Source of the DNA: Euwallacea fornicatus
Lineage: Eukaryota > Arthropoda > Insecta > Coleoptera > Curculionidae
Length of the DNA stretch: 64,000 bases
Direction of reading: 5' to 3'
Assembly: GCF_040115645.1 (NCBI RefSeq)
Contig: NW_027096051.1
Span: 372,001 to 436,000 of the forward strand
Below the pieces are notes generated by a model. It had not been told where the DNA came from, did not search any database, and saw nothing but the letters and a program-made list of their open reading frames with translations. The position numbers and the translations under genes were made by a program. Positions 1 to 12,671 of the stretch are shown here, piece by piece (position 1 is the first letter of the stretch; each line of letters begins with the position of its first letter).

Positions 1-880
1 TCTTGTCGACTTTCCCAGAAAAATAGTACTTTAGGTTCTCAGACACACAACTTTTGTGACTTTTCACATTTTGAAGCTCGTTAACTTCGACAAATGATGA
101 CCAAATGTCTTAAACAAAGTGTCAAATTAATAAGCTCGACGGGATCGTTAACATGACACAACACATCATGATTGCATCTTGTCGACTTTCCCAGAAAAAT
201 AGTACTTTAAGTTCTCAGACACACAACTTTTGTGACTTTTCAAATTTTGAAGCTCGATAACTTCGACAAATGATGACCAAATGTCTTAAACAAAGTGTCA
301 AATTAATCAGCTCGACGGGATCGTTAAGATGACACAACAGATCATGATTGCATCTTGTCAACTTTCCCAGAAAAATAGTACTTTAAGTTCTCAGACACAC
401 AACTTTTGTGACTTTTCAAATTTTGAAGCTCGATAACTTCGACAAATGATGACCAAATGTCTTAAACAAAGTGTCAAATTAATCAGCTCGACGGGATCGT
501 TAACATGACACAACACATCATGATTGCATCTTGTCGACTTTCCCAGAAAAATAGTACTTTAGGTTCTCAGACACACAACTTTTGTGACTTTTCACATTTT
601 GAAGCTCGTTAACTTCGACAAATGATGACCAAATGTCTTAAACAAAGTGTCAAATTAATAAGCTCGACGGGATCGTTAACATGACACAACACATCATGAT
701 TGCATCTTGTCGACTTTCCCAGAAAAATAGTACTTTAAGTTCTCAGACACACAACTTTTGTGACTTTTCAAATTTTGAAGCTCGATAACTTCGACAAATG
801 ATGACCAAATGTCTTAAACAAAGTGTCAAATTAATCAGCTCGACGGGATCGTTAAGATGACACAACAGATCATGATTGCA
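1..880. repeat. Three-monomer repeat at the left edge
   Basis: Monomers 1 and 529 are the same by eye, both with aggttctcag, cacatttt and the rare aataagctcg. Monomers 177 and 705 are also the same. Thus 1-352 is repeated at 529-880 with a 528-base (three-monomer) offset. The third member differs: monomer 353 has gtcaact, whereas 881 has gatgaat and aaattgtac. Confidence 0.75.
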
Positions 881-1056
881 TCTTGATGAATTTCCCAGAA
901 AAATTGTACTTTATGTGCTCAAATACACAACTTTTGTGACTTTTCAAATTTTGAAGCTCGATAACTTCGACAAATGATGACCAAATGTCTTAAACAAAGT
1001 GTCAAATTAATCAGCTCGACGGGATCGTTAAGATGACACAACACATCATGATTGCA

Positions 1057-1231
1057 TCTTGTCGACTTCCCAGAAAAATAGTACTTTAAGTTCTCAGACA
1101 CACAACTTTTGTGACTTTTCAAATTTTGAAGCTCGATAACTTCGACAAATGATGACCAAATGTCTTAAACAAAGTGTCAAATTAATCAGCTCGACGGGAT
1201 CGTTAACATGACACAACACATCATGATTGCA
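1057..1231. repeat. 175-bp monomer with one-base deletion
   Basis: An f-type monomer in which gtcgactttccc has become gtcgacttccc, losing one T near 1068. It is one of only two register shifts in the window and moves all later monomer starts by one base. The deletion joins two reverse-strand frames and so creates a 67-codon open frame at 919-1122 with no coding support. Confidence 0.85.
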
Positions 1232-1407
1232 TCTTGTTGAATTTCCCAGAAAAATAGTACTTTATGTGCTCAAATACACAACTTTTGTGACTTTTCAAAT
1301 TTTGAAGCTCGATAACTTCGACAAATGATGACCAAATGTCTTAAACAAAGTGTCAAATTAATCAGCTCGACGGGATCGTTAAGATGACCCAACAGATCAT
1401 GATTGCA

Positions 1408-2639
1408 TCTTGTTGAATTTCCTAGAAAAATAGTACTTTATGTGCTCAAACACTCAAATTGTGTGACTTTTCTAACTTTAAAGCTCGATAACTTCGACAA
1501 ATGATGACCAAATGTCTTAAACAAAGTGTCAAATTAATCAGCTCTACGGGATCGTTAAGATGACACAACAGATCATGATTGCATCTTGTTGAATTTCCCA
1601 GAAAAATAGTACTTTATGTGCTCAAATACACAACTTTTGTGACTTTTCAAATTTTGAATCTCGTTAACTTCGACAAATGATGACCAAATGTCTTAAGCAA
1701 AGTGTCAAATTAATCAGCTCTACGGGATCGTTAAGATGACACAACAGATCATGATTGCATCTTGTTGAATTTCCCAGAAAAATAGTACTTTATGTGCTCA
1801 AATACACAACTTTTGTGACTTTTCAAATTTTGAAGCTCGATAACTTCGACAAATGATGACCAAATGTCTTAAACAAAGTGTCAAATTAATCAGCTCGACG
1901 GGATCGTTAACATGACACAACACATCATGATTGCATCTTGTCGACTTTCCCAGAAAAATAGTACTTTAAGTTCTCAGACACACAACTTTTGTGACTTTTC
2001 AAATTTTGAAGCTCGATAACTTCGACAAATGATGACCAAATGTCTTAAACAAAGTGTCAAATTAATCAGCTCGACGGGATCGTTAAGATGACCCAACAGA
2101 TCATGATTGCATCTTGTTGAATTTCCCAGAAAAATAGTACTTTATGTGCTCAAACACTCAAATTTTGAGACTTTTCTAACTTTAAAGCTCGATAACTTCG
2201 ACAAATGATGACCAAATGTCTTAAACAAAGTGTCAAATTAATCAGCTCTACGGGATCGTTAAGATGACACGACAGATCATGATTGCATCTTGTTGAATTT
2301 CCCAGAAAAATAGTACTTTATGTGCTCAGATACACAACTTTTGTGACTTTTCAAATTTTGAATCTCGTTAACTTCGACAAATGATGACCAAATGTCTTAA
2401 ACAAAGTGTCAAATTAATCAGCTCGACGGGATCGTTAAGATGACACAACAGATCATGATTGCATCTTGTTGAATTTCCCAGAAAAATAGTACTTTATGTG
2501 CTCAGATACACAACTTTTGTGACTTTTCAAATTTTGAATCTCGTTAACTTCGACAAATGATGACCAAATGTCTTAAACAAAGTGTCAAATTAATCAGCTC
2601 GACGGGATCGTTAAGATGACACAACAGATCATGATTGCA
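1408..2639. repeat. Seven-monomer module, first copy
   Basis: The order is: cctag monomer with caaacactcaaattgtg, a caaatac monomer with aagcaaag, a caaatac monomer with agctcgataac, f followed by gaccc, a caaacactcaaatttt monomer, then two cagatac monomers. The same order is at 8976-10207 (offset 7568, 43 monomers) and 13024-14255 (offset a further 4048). I saw two differences between the first two copies, both in monomer 2112 (ttttgagac for ttttgtgac, and cacgac for cacaac). A shorter relative starts at 7216. Confidence 0.8.
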
Positions 2640-3167
2640 TCTTGTTGAATTTCCCAGAAAAATAGTACTTTATGTGCTCAGATACACAACTTTTGTGATT
2701 TTTCAAATTTTGAATCTCGTCTACTTCGACAAATGATGACCAAATGTCTTAAACAAAGTGTCAAATTAATCAGCTCTACGGGATCGTTAAGATGACACGA
2801 CAGATCATGATTGCATCTTGTTGAATTTCCCAGAAAAATAGTACTTTATGTGCTCAGATACACAACTTTTGTGACTTTTCAAATTTTGAATCTCGTTAAC
2901 TTCGACAAATGATGACCAAATGTCTTAAACAAAGTGTCAAATTAATCAGCTCGACGGGATCGTTAAGATGACACAACAGATCATGATTGCATCTTGTTGA
3001 ATTTCCCAGAAAAATAGTACTTTATGTGCTCAGATACACAACTTTTGTGACTTTTCAAATTTTGAATCTCGTTAACTTCGACAAATGATGACCAAATGTC
3101 TTAAACAAAGTGTCAAATTAATCAGCTCGACGGGATCGTTAACATGACACAACACATCATGATTGCA
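2288..3167. repeat. Run of five consecutive cagatac monomers
   Basis: Monomers 2288, 2464, 2640, 2816 and 2992 all carry tgtgctcagatac with gaatctcg. This is the longest run of this variant in the window and a likely local amplification. Monomer 2640 stands out with gtgattttt and ctcgtctactt, a form I did not see elsewhere. Confidence 0.75.
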
Positions 3168-4268
3168 TCTTGTCGACTTTCCCAGAAAAATAGTACTTTA
3201 AGTTCTCAGACACACAACTTTTGTGACTTTTCAAATTTTGAAGCTCGATAACTTCGACAAATGATGACCAAATGTCTTAAACAAAGTGTCAAATTAATCA
3301 GCTCGACGGGATCGTTAACATGACACAACACATCATGATTGCATCTTGTCGACTTTCCCAGAAAAATAGTACTTTAAGTTCTCAGACACACAACTTTTGT
3401 GACTTTTCAAATTTTGAATCTCGTTAACTTCGACAAATGATGACCAAATGTCTTAAACAAAGTGTCAAATTAATCAGCTCGACGGGATCGTTAAGATGAC
3501 ACAACAGATCATGATTGCATCTTGTTGAATTTCCCAGAAAAATAGTACTTTATGTGCTCAGATACACAACTTTTGTGACTTTTCAAATTTTGAATCTCGT
3601 TAACTTCGACAAATGATGACCAAATGTCTTAAACAAAGTGTCAAATTAATCAGCTCGACGGGATCGTTAACATGACACAACACATCATGATTGCATCTTA
3701 TCGACTTTCCCAGAAAAATAGTACTTTAAGTTCTCAGACACACAACTTTTGTGACTTTTCAAATTTTGAAGCTCGATAACTTCGACAAATGATGACCAAA
3801 TGTCTTAAACAAAGTGTCAAATTAATCAGCTCGACGGGATCGTTAACATGACACAACACATCATGATTGCATCTTGTCGACTTTCCCAGAAAAATAGTAC
3901 TTTAGGTTCTCAGACACACAACTTTTGTGACTTTTCACATTTTGAAGCTCGTTAACTTCGACAAATGATGACCAAATGTCTTAAACAAAGTGTCAAATTA
4001 ATCAGCTCGACGGGATCGTTAACATGACACAACACATCATGATTGCATCTTGTCGACTTTCCCAGAAAAATAGTACTTTAAGTTCTCAGACACACAACTT
4101 TTGTGACTTTTCAAATTTTGAAGCTCGATAACTTCGACAAATGATGTCCAAATGTCTTAAACAAAGTGTCAAATTAATCAGCTCGACGGGATCGTTAACA
4201 TGACACAACACATCATGATTGCATCTTGTCGACTTTCCCAGAAAAATAGTACTTTAAGTTCTCAGACA

Positions 4269-4281
4269 CACAACTTTTGTG
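4269..4281. other. Short dyad inside the monomer (positions 46-58)
   Basis: In the representative monomer CACAA and TTGTG flank a 3-base loop, giving a 13-base hairpin-capable dyad. Most Zone 1 and 2 monomers carry it. Zone 3 monomers have substitutions at positions 47, 51 and 54, yet CACTCAAATTGTGTG is still a near-palindrome: 15 bases at 44-58 with one mismatched pair. Short dyads are a known theme in centromeric satellites that lack CENP-B boxes; a function here is inference. Confidence 0.6.
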
Positions 4282-4387
4282 ACTTTTCAAATTTTGAAGC
4301 TCGATAACTTCGACAAATGATGACCAAATGTCTTAAACAAAGTGTCAAATTAATCAGCTCGACGGGATCGTTAACATGACACAACAC

Positions 4388-4395
4388 ATCATGAT
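4388..4395. other. 8-bp palindrome ATCATGAT (positions 165-172)
   Basis: A perfect palindrome near the monomer end, present in nearly every unit in both 'cacatcatgatt' and 'cagatcatgatt' contexts. It is broken in type g monomers (atcgtgat, for example before 16720 and 17248) and type k monomers (attatgat, for example before 11440 and 27103). It contains the BspHI core tcatga, so such a digest should give a 176-bp ladder. No binding protein is known to me. Confidence 0.6.
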
Positions 4396-5631
4396 TGCAT
4401 CTTGTCGACTTTCCCAGAAAAATAGTACTTTAAGTTCTCAGACACACAACTTTTGTGACTTTTCAAATTTTGAAGCTCGATAACTTCGACAAATGATGAC
4501 CAAATGTCTTAAACAAAGTGTCAAATTAATCAGCTCGACGGGATCGTTAACATGACACAACACATCATGATTGCATCTTGTCGACTTTCCCAGAAAAATA
4601 GTACTTTATGTGCTCAAATACACAACTTTTGTGACTTTTCAAATTTTGAAGCTCGATAACTTCGACAAATGATGACCAAATGTCTTAAACAAAGTGTCAA
4701 ATTAATCAGCTCGACGGGATCGTTAACATGACACAACACATCATGATTGCATCTTGTCGACTTTCCCAGAAAAATAGTACTTTAAGTTCTCAGACACACA
4801 ACTTTTGTGACTTTTCAAATTTTGAAGCTCGATAACTTCGACAAATGATGACCAAATGTCTTAAACAAAGTGTCAAATTAATCAGCTCGACGGGATCGTT
4901 AAGATGACACAACAGATCATGATTGCATCTTGTTGAATTTCCCAGAAAAATAGTACTTTATGTGCTCAGATACACAACTTTTGTGACTTTTCAAATTTTG
5001 AATCTCGTTAACTTCGACAAATGATGACCAAATGTCTTAAACAAAGTGTCAAATTAATCAGCTCGACGGGATCGTTAAGATGACACAACAGATCATGATT
5101 GCATCTTGTTGAATTTCCCAGAAAAATAGTACTTTATGTGCTCAGATACACAACTTTTGTGACTTTTCAAATTTTGAATCTCGTTAACTTCGACAAATGA
5201 TGACCAAATGTCTTAAACAAAGTGTCAAATTAATCAGCTCGACGGGATCGTTAACATGACACAACACATCATGATTGCATCTTGTCGACTTTCCCAGAAA
5301 AATAGTACTTTAAGTTCTCAGACACACAACTTTTGTGACTTTTCAAATTTTGAAGCTCGATAACTTCGACAAATGATGACCAAATGTCTTAAACAAAGTG
5401 TCAAATTAATCAGCTCGACGGGATCGTTAACATGACACAACACATCATGATTGCATCTTGTCGACTTTCCCAGAAAAATAGTACTTTAAGTTCTCAGACA
5501 CACAACTTTTGTGACTTTTCAAATTTTGAAGCTCGATAACTTCGACAAATGATGACCAAATGTCTTAAACAAAGTGTCAAATTAATCAGCTCGACGGGAT
5601 CGTTAACATGACACAACACATCATGATTGCA

Positions 5632-7039
5632 TCTTGTCGACTTTCCCAGAAAAATAGTACTTTAGGTTCTCAGACACACAACTTTTGTGACTTTTCAAAT
5701 TTTGAAGCTCGATAACTTCGACAAATGATGACCAAATGTCTTAAACAAAGTGTCAAATTAATCAGCTCGACGGGATCGTTAACATGACACAACACATCAT
5801 GATTGCATCTTGTCGACTTTCCCAGAAAAATAGTACTTTAGGTTCTCAGACACTCAACTTTTGTGACTTTTCACATTTTGAAGCTCGTTAACTTCGACAA
5901 ATGATGACCAAATGTCTTAAACAAAGTGTCAAATTAATCAGCTCGACGGGATCGTTAAGATGACCCAACAGATCATGATTGCATCTTGTTGAATTTCCCA
6001 GAAAAATAGTACTTTAAGTTCTCAGACACACTACTTTTGTGACTTTTCAAATTTTGAAGCTCGATAACTTCGACAAATGATGACCAAATGTCTTAAACAA
6101 AGTGTCAAATTAATCAGCTCGACGGGATCGTTAAGATGACACAACAGATCATGATTGCATCTTGTTGAATTTCCCAGAAAAATAGTTCTTTATGTGCTCA
6201 GATACACAACTTTTGTGACTTTTCAAATTTTGAATCTCGTTAACTTCGACAAATGATGACCAAATGTCTTAAACAAAGTGTCAAATTAATCAGCTCGACG
6301 GGATCGTTAAGATGACACAACAGATCATGATTGCATCTTGTTGAATTTCCCAGAAAAATAGTACTTTATGTGCTCAGATACACAACTTTTGTGACTTTTC
6401 AAATTTTGAAGCTCGATAACTTCGACAAATGATGACCAAATGTCTTAAACAAAGTGTCAAATTAATCAGCTCGACGGGATCGTTAACATGACACAACACA
6501 TCATGATTGCATCTTGTCGACTTTCCCAGAAAAATAGTACTTTAGGTTCTCAGACACACAACTTTTGTGACTTTTCAAATTTTGAAGCTCGATAACTTCG
6601 ACAAATGATGACCAAATGTCTTAAACAAAGTGTCAAATTAATCAGCTCGACGGGATCGTTAACATGACACAACACATCATGATTGCATCTTGTCGACTTT
6701 CCCAGAAAAATAGTACTTTAGGTTCTCAGACACTCAACTTTTGTGACTTTTCACATTTTGAAGCTCGTTAACTTCGACAAATGATGACCAAATGTCTTAA
6801 ACAAAGTGTCAAATTAATCAGCTCGACGGGATCGTTAAGATGACCCAACAGATCATGATTGCATCTTGTTGAATTTCCCAGAAAAATAGTACTTTAAGTT
6901 CTCAGACACACTACTTTTGTGACTTTTCAAATTTTGAAGCTCGATAACTTCGAAAAATGATGACCAAATGTCTTAAACAAGGTGTCAAATTAATCAGCTC
7001 GACGGGATCGTTAACATGACACAACACATCATGATTGCA
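5632..7039. repeat. Five-monomer offset duplication
   Basis: Monomers 5632, 5808 and 5984 recur as 6512, 6688 and 6864, an offset of 880 bases. Shared rare marks are cagacactcaac with cacatttt in the second monomer, the gaccc linker after it, and cacactac in the third. The second copy of the third monomer has gained private changes (cgaaaaatg and aaggtgtc), so divergence followed the duplication. Confidence 0.75.
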
Positions 7040-7919
7040 TCTTGTTGAATTTCCCAGAAAAATAGTACTTTATGTGCTCAAATACACAACTTTTGTGACT
7101 TTTCAAATTTTGAATCTCGTTAACTTCGACAAATGATGACCAAATGTCTTAAACAAAGTGTCAAATTAATCAGCTCGACGGGATCGTTAAGATGACCCAA
7201 CAGATCATGATTGCATCTTGTTGAATTTCCTAGAAAAATAGTACTTTATGTGCTCAAACACTCAAATTGTGTGACTTTTCTAACTTTAAAGCTCGATAAC
7301 TTCGACAAATGATGACCAAATGTCTTAAACAAAGTGTCAAATTAATCAGCTCTACGGGATCGTTAAGATGACACAACAGATCATGATTGCATCTTGTTGA
7401 ATTTCCCAGAAAAATAGTACTTTATGTGCTCAAATACACAACTTTTGTGACTTTTCAAATTTTGAATCTCGTTAACTTCGACAAATGATGACCAAATGTC
7501 TTAAACAAAGTGTCAAATTAATCAGCTCTACGGGATCGTTAAGATGACACAACAGATCATGATTGCATCTTGTTGAATTTCCCAGAAAAATAGTACTTTA
7601 TGTGCTCAGATACACAACTTTTGTGACTTTTCAAATTTTGAATCTCGTTAACTTCGACAAATGATGACCAAATGTCTTAAACAAAGTGTCAAATTAATCA
7701 GCTCGACGGGATCGTTAAGATGACACAACAGATCATGATTGCATCTTGTTGAATTTCCCAGAAAAATAGTACTTTATGTGCTCAGATACACAACTTTTGT
7801 GACTTTTCAAATTTTGAATCTCGTTAACTTCGACAAATGATGATCAAATGTCTTAAACAAAGTGTCAAATTAATCAGCTCGACGGGATCGTTAAGATGAC
7901 ACAACAGATCATGATTTCA

Positions 7920-8623
7920 TCTTGTTGAATTTCCCAGAAAAATAGTACTTTAAGTTCTCAGACACACAACTTTTGTGACTTTTCAAATTTTGAATCTCGT
8001 TAACTCCGACAAATGATGACCAAATGTCTTAAACAAAGTGTCAAATTAATCAGCTCGACGGGATCGTTAACATGACACAACACATCATGATTGCATCTTG
8101 TTGAATTTCCCAGAAAAATAGTACTTTAGGTTCTCAGACACACAACTTTTGTGACTTTTCACATTTTGAAGCTCGTTAACTTCGACAAATGATGACCAAA
8201 TGTCTTAAACAAAGTGTCAAATTAATCAGCTCGACGGGATCGTTAACATGACACAACACATCATGATTGCATCTTGTCGACTTTCCCAGAAAAATAGTAC
8301 TTTAGGTTCTCAGACACACAACTTTTGTGACTTTTCACATTTTGAAGCTCGTTAACTTCGACAAATGATGACCAAATGTCTTAAACAAAGTGTCAAATTA
8401 ATCAGCTCGACGGGATCGTTAAGATGACACAACAGATCATGATTGAATCTTGTTGAATTTCCCAGAAAAATTGTACTTTATGTGCTCAAATACACAACTT
8501 TTGTGACTTTTCAAATTTTGAATCTCGTTAACTTCGACAAATGATGACCAAATGTCTTAAACAAAGTGTCAAATTAATCAGCTCGACGGGATCGTTAACA
8601 TGACACAACACATCATGATTGCA
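7920..8623. repeat. b-c-i-j four-monomer string
   Basis: The order is b (gatttcat lead, taactcc), c, i, then j (gattgaatcttg lead, aaattgtac, caaatac). It recurs at 10384-11087 and 14432-15135. The j monomer lacks the ScaI site because agtact is ttgtact. This is the leftmost appearance of the b-c pair that becomes a hallmark of Zone 2. Confidence 0.75.
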
Positions 8624-11600
8624 TCTTGTCGACTTTCCCAGAAAAATAGTACTTTAAGTTCTCAGACACACAACTTTTGTGACTTTTCAAATTTTGAAGC
8701 TCGATAACTTCGACAAATGATGACCAAATGTCTTAAACAAAGTGTCAAATTAATCAGCTCGACGGGATCGTTAACATGACACAACACATCATGATTGCAT
8801 CTTGTTGAATTTCCCAGAAAAATAGTACTTTATGTGCTCAAATACACAACTTTTGTGACTTTTCAAATTTTGAATCTCGTTAACTTCGACAAATGATGAC
8901 CAAATGTCTTAAACAAAGTGTCAAATTAATCAGCTCGACGGGATCGTTAAGATGACCCAACAGATCATGATTGCATCTTGTTGAATTTCCTAGAAAAATA
9001 GTACTTTATGTGCTCAAACACTCAAATTGTGTGACTTTTCTAACTTTAAAGCTCGATAACTTCGACAAATGATGACCAAATGTCTTAAACAAAGTGTCAA
9101 ATTAATCAGCTCTACGGGATCGTTAAGATGACACAACAGATCATGATTGCATCTTGTTGAATTTCCCAGAAAAATAGTACTTTATGTGCTCAAATACACA
9201 ACTTTTGTGACTTTTCAAATTTTGAATCTCGTTAACTTCGACAAATGATGACCAAATGTCTTAAGCAAAGTGTCAAATTAATCAGCTCTACGGGATCGTT
9301 AAGATGACACAACAGATCATGATTGCATCTTGTTGAATTTCCCAGAAAAATAGTACTTTATGTGCTCAAATACACAACTTTTGTGACTTTTCAAATTTTG
9401 AAGCTCGATAACTTCGACAAATGATGACCAAATGTCTTAAACAAAGTGTCAAATTAATCAGCTCGACGGGATCGTTAACATGACACAACACATCATGATT
9501 GCATCTTGTCGACTTTCCCAGAAAAATAGTACTTTAAGTTCTCAGACACACAACTTTTGTGACTTTTCAAATTTTGAAGCTCGATAACTTCGACAAATGA
9601 TGACCAAATGTCTTAAACAAAGTGTCAAATTAATCAGCTCGACGGGATCGTTAAGATGACCCAACAGATCATGATTGCATCTTGTTGAATTTCCCAGAAA
9701 AATAGTACTTTATGTGCTCAAACACTCAAATTTTGTGACTTTTCTAACTTTAAAGCTCGATAACTTCGACAAATGATGACCAAATGTCTTAAACAAAGTG
9801 TCAAATTAATCAGCTCTACGGGATCGTTAAGATGACACAACAGATCATGATTGCATCTTGTTGAATTTCCCAGAAAAATAGTACTTTATGTGCTCAGATA
9901 CACAACTTTTGTGACTTTTCAAATTTTGAATCTCGTTAACTTCGACAAATGATGACCAAATGTCTTAAACAAAGTGTCAAATTAATCAGCTCGACGGGAT
10001 CGTTAAGATGACACAACAGATCATGATTGCATCTTGTTGAATTTCCCAGAAAAATAGTACTTTATGTGCTCAGATACACAACTTTTGTGACTTTTCAAAT
10101 TTTGAATCTCGTTAACTTCGACAAATGATGACCAAATGTCTTAAACAAAGTGTCAAATTAATCAGCTCGACGGGATCGTTAAGATGACACAACAGATCAT
10201 GATTGAATCTTGTTGAATTTCCCAGAAAAATTGTACTTTATGTGCTCAAATACACAACTTTTGTGACTTTTCAAATTTTGAATCTCGTTAACTTCGACAA
10301 ATGATGACCAAATGTCTTAAACAAAGTGTCAAATTAATCAGCTCGACGGGATCGTTAAGATGACACAACAGATCATGATTTCATCTTGTTGAATTTCCCA
10401 GAAAAATAGTACTTTAAGTTCTCAGACACACAACTTTTGTGACTTTTCAAATTTTGAATCTCGTTAACTCCGACAAATGATGACCAAATGTCTTAAACAA
10501 AGTGTCAAATTAATCAGCTCGACGGGATCGTTAACATGACACAACACATCATGATTGCATCTTGTTGAATTTCCCAGAAAAATAGTACTTTAGGTTCTCA
10601 GACACACAACTTTTGTGACTTTTCACATTTTGAAGCTCGTTAACTTCGACAAATGATGACCAAATGTCTTAAACAAAGTGTCAAATTAATCAGCTCGACG
10701 GGATCGTTAACATGACACAACACATCATGATTGCATCTTGTCGACTTTCCCAGAAAAATAGTACTTTAGGTTCTCAGACACACAACTTTTGTGACTTTTC
10801 ACATTTTGAAGCTCGTTAACTTCGACAAATGATGACCAAATGTCTTAAACAAAGTGTCAAATTAATCAGCTCGACGGGATCGTTAAGATGACACAACAGA
10901 TCATGATTGAATCTTGTTGAATTTCCCAGAAAAATTGTACTTTATGTGCTCAAATACACAACTTTTGTGACTTTTCAAATTTTGAATCTCGTTAACTTCG
11001 ACAAATGATGACCAAATGTCTTAAACAAAGTGTCAAATTAATCAGCTCGACGGGATCGTTAACATGACACAACACATCATGATTGCATCTTGTCGACTTT
11101 CCCAGAAAAATAGTACTTTAGGTTCTCAGACACACAACTTTTGTGACTTTTCACATTTTGAAGCTCGTTAACTTCGACAAATGATGACCAAATGTCTTAA
11201 ACAAAGTGTCAAATTAATCAGCTCGACGGGATCGTTAACATGACACAACACATCATGATTGCATCTTGTCGACTTTCCCAGAAAAATAGTACTTTAAGTT
11301 CTCAGACACACAACTTTTGTGACTTTTCAAATTTTGAAGCTCGATAACTTCGACAAATGATGACCAAATGTCTTAAACAAAGTGTCAAATTAATCAGCTC
11401 GACGGGATCGTTAACATGACACAACACATTATGATTGCATCTTGTTGAATTTCCCAGAAAAATAGTACTTTATGTGCTCAAATACACAACTTTTGTGACT
11501 TTTCAAATTTTGAATCTCGTTAACTTCGACAAATGATGACCAAATGTCTTAAACAAAGTGTCAAATTAATCAGCTCGACGGGATCGTTAAGATGACACAA

Positions 11601-12294
11601 CAGATCATGATTGAATCTTGTTGAATTTCCCAGAAAAATTGTACTTTATGTGCTCAAATACACAACTTTTGTGACTTTTCAAATTTTGAATCTCGTTAAC
11701 TTCGACAAATGATGACCAAATGTCTTAAACAAAGTGTCAAATTAATCAGCTCGACGGGATCGTTAAGATGACACAACAGATCATGATTTCATCTTGTTGA
11801 ATTTCCCAGAAAAATAGTACTTTAAGTTCTCAGACACACAACTTTTGTGACTTTTCAAATTTTGAATCTCGTTAACTCCGACAAATGATGACCAAATGTC
11901 TTAAACAAAGTGTCAAATTAATCAGCTCGACGGGATCGTTAACATGACACAACACATCATGATTGCATCTTGTTGAATTTCCCAGAAAAATAGTACTTTA
12001 GGTTCTCAGACACACAACTTTTGTGACTTTTCACATTTTGAAGCTCGTTAACTTCGACAAATGATGACCAAATGTCTTAAACAAAGTGTCAAATTAATCA
12101 GCTCGACGGGATCGTTAACATGACACAACACATCATGATTGCATCTTGTCGACTTTCCCAGAAAAATAGTACTTTAAGTTCCCAGACACACAACTTTTGT
12201 GACTTTTCGAATTTTGAAGCTCGATAACTTCGACAAATGATGACCAAATGTCTTAAACAAAGTGTCAAATTAATCAGCTCGACGGGATCGTTAA
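8473..12294. repeat. About 3.8-kb duplication, left copy
   Basis: This segment matches 12521-16342 at an offset of 4048 bases (23 monomers). All rare marks fall at corresponding places: cctag, aagcaaag, gaatcttg/aaattgtac, gatttcat, cattatgatt and the d monomer with aagttcccag. The edges are seen directly: on the left at monomer position 25 (ttgtac versus tagtac), and on the right at position 152 of the d monomer (gttaag versus gttaac). Confidence 0.85.
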
Positions 12295-12495
12295 GATGAC
12301 ACAACAGATCATGATTGAATCTTGTTGAATTTCCCAGAAAAATTGTACTTTATGTGCTCAAATACACAACTTTTGTGACTTTTCAAATTTTGAATCTCGT
12401 TAACTTCGACAAATGATGACCAAATGTCTTAAACAAAGTGTCAAATTAATCAGCTCGACGGGATCGTTAACATGACACAACACATCATGATTGCA

Positions 12496-12671
12496 TCTTG
12501 TCGACTTTCCCAGAAAAATAGTACTTTATGTGCTCAAATACACAACTTTTGTGACTTTTCAAATTTTGAATCTCGTTAACTTCGACAAATGATGACCAAA
12601 TGTCTTAAACAAAGTGTCAAATTAATCAGCTCGACGGGATCGTTAACATGACACAACACATCATGATTGCA
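12496..12671. repeat. Chimeric monomer
   Basis: It starts as an f-type unit (gtcgac, tagtac) but continues as a caaatac unit with gaatctcg. The switch lies between positions 10 and 34. Monomer 4576-4751 is similar, with agctcgataac at its end. Both look like products of exchange within the first 35 bases. Confidence 0.65.

Larger units (their letters stand above)
4224..4399. repeat. Representative monomer (type f)
   Basis: This is a clean copy of the commonest Zone 1/2 form. Landmarks by monomer position are: 5-10 gtcgac (a SalI site, replaced by gttgaa in 'T' monomers), 25-30 agtact (a ScaI site), 33-45 the variable 'aagttctcagaca' segment, 61-72 ttttcaaatttt, 75-81 agctcga, 86-91 ttcgac, 122-128 tcaaatt, 133-146 agctcgacgggatc, 147-152 gttaac, and 165-172 the palindrome atcatgat. 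I count 63 G or C in 176 bases. Other types are named in later entries by how they differ from this one. Confidence 0.93.
3168..5631. repeat. f-rich stretch with scattered cagatac monomers
   Basis: Mostly f monomers (3168, 4048, 4224, 4400, 4752, 5280, 5456), with cagatac monomers at 3520, 4928 and 5104, an i monomer at 3872 and a chimeric one at 4576. Private changes are cttatcgac at 3696 and gatgtcc in 4048. I could not define a clear higher-order unit here. Confidence 0.6.

Noticed and set aside
919..1122. 67-codon open frame on the minus strand
   Set aside because: It spans a one-base deletion in a satellite monomer that joins two frames; no start context, domain or independent conservation supports a gene.
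4309..4326. Possible CENP-B box around cttcgacaaatgatgac (positions 85-101)
   Set aside because: TTCG and the following A fit the motif nTTCGnnnnAnnCGGGn, but the CGGG part is absent; CGGG does occur in the monomer, but about 50 bases away (positions 140-143).
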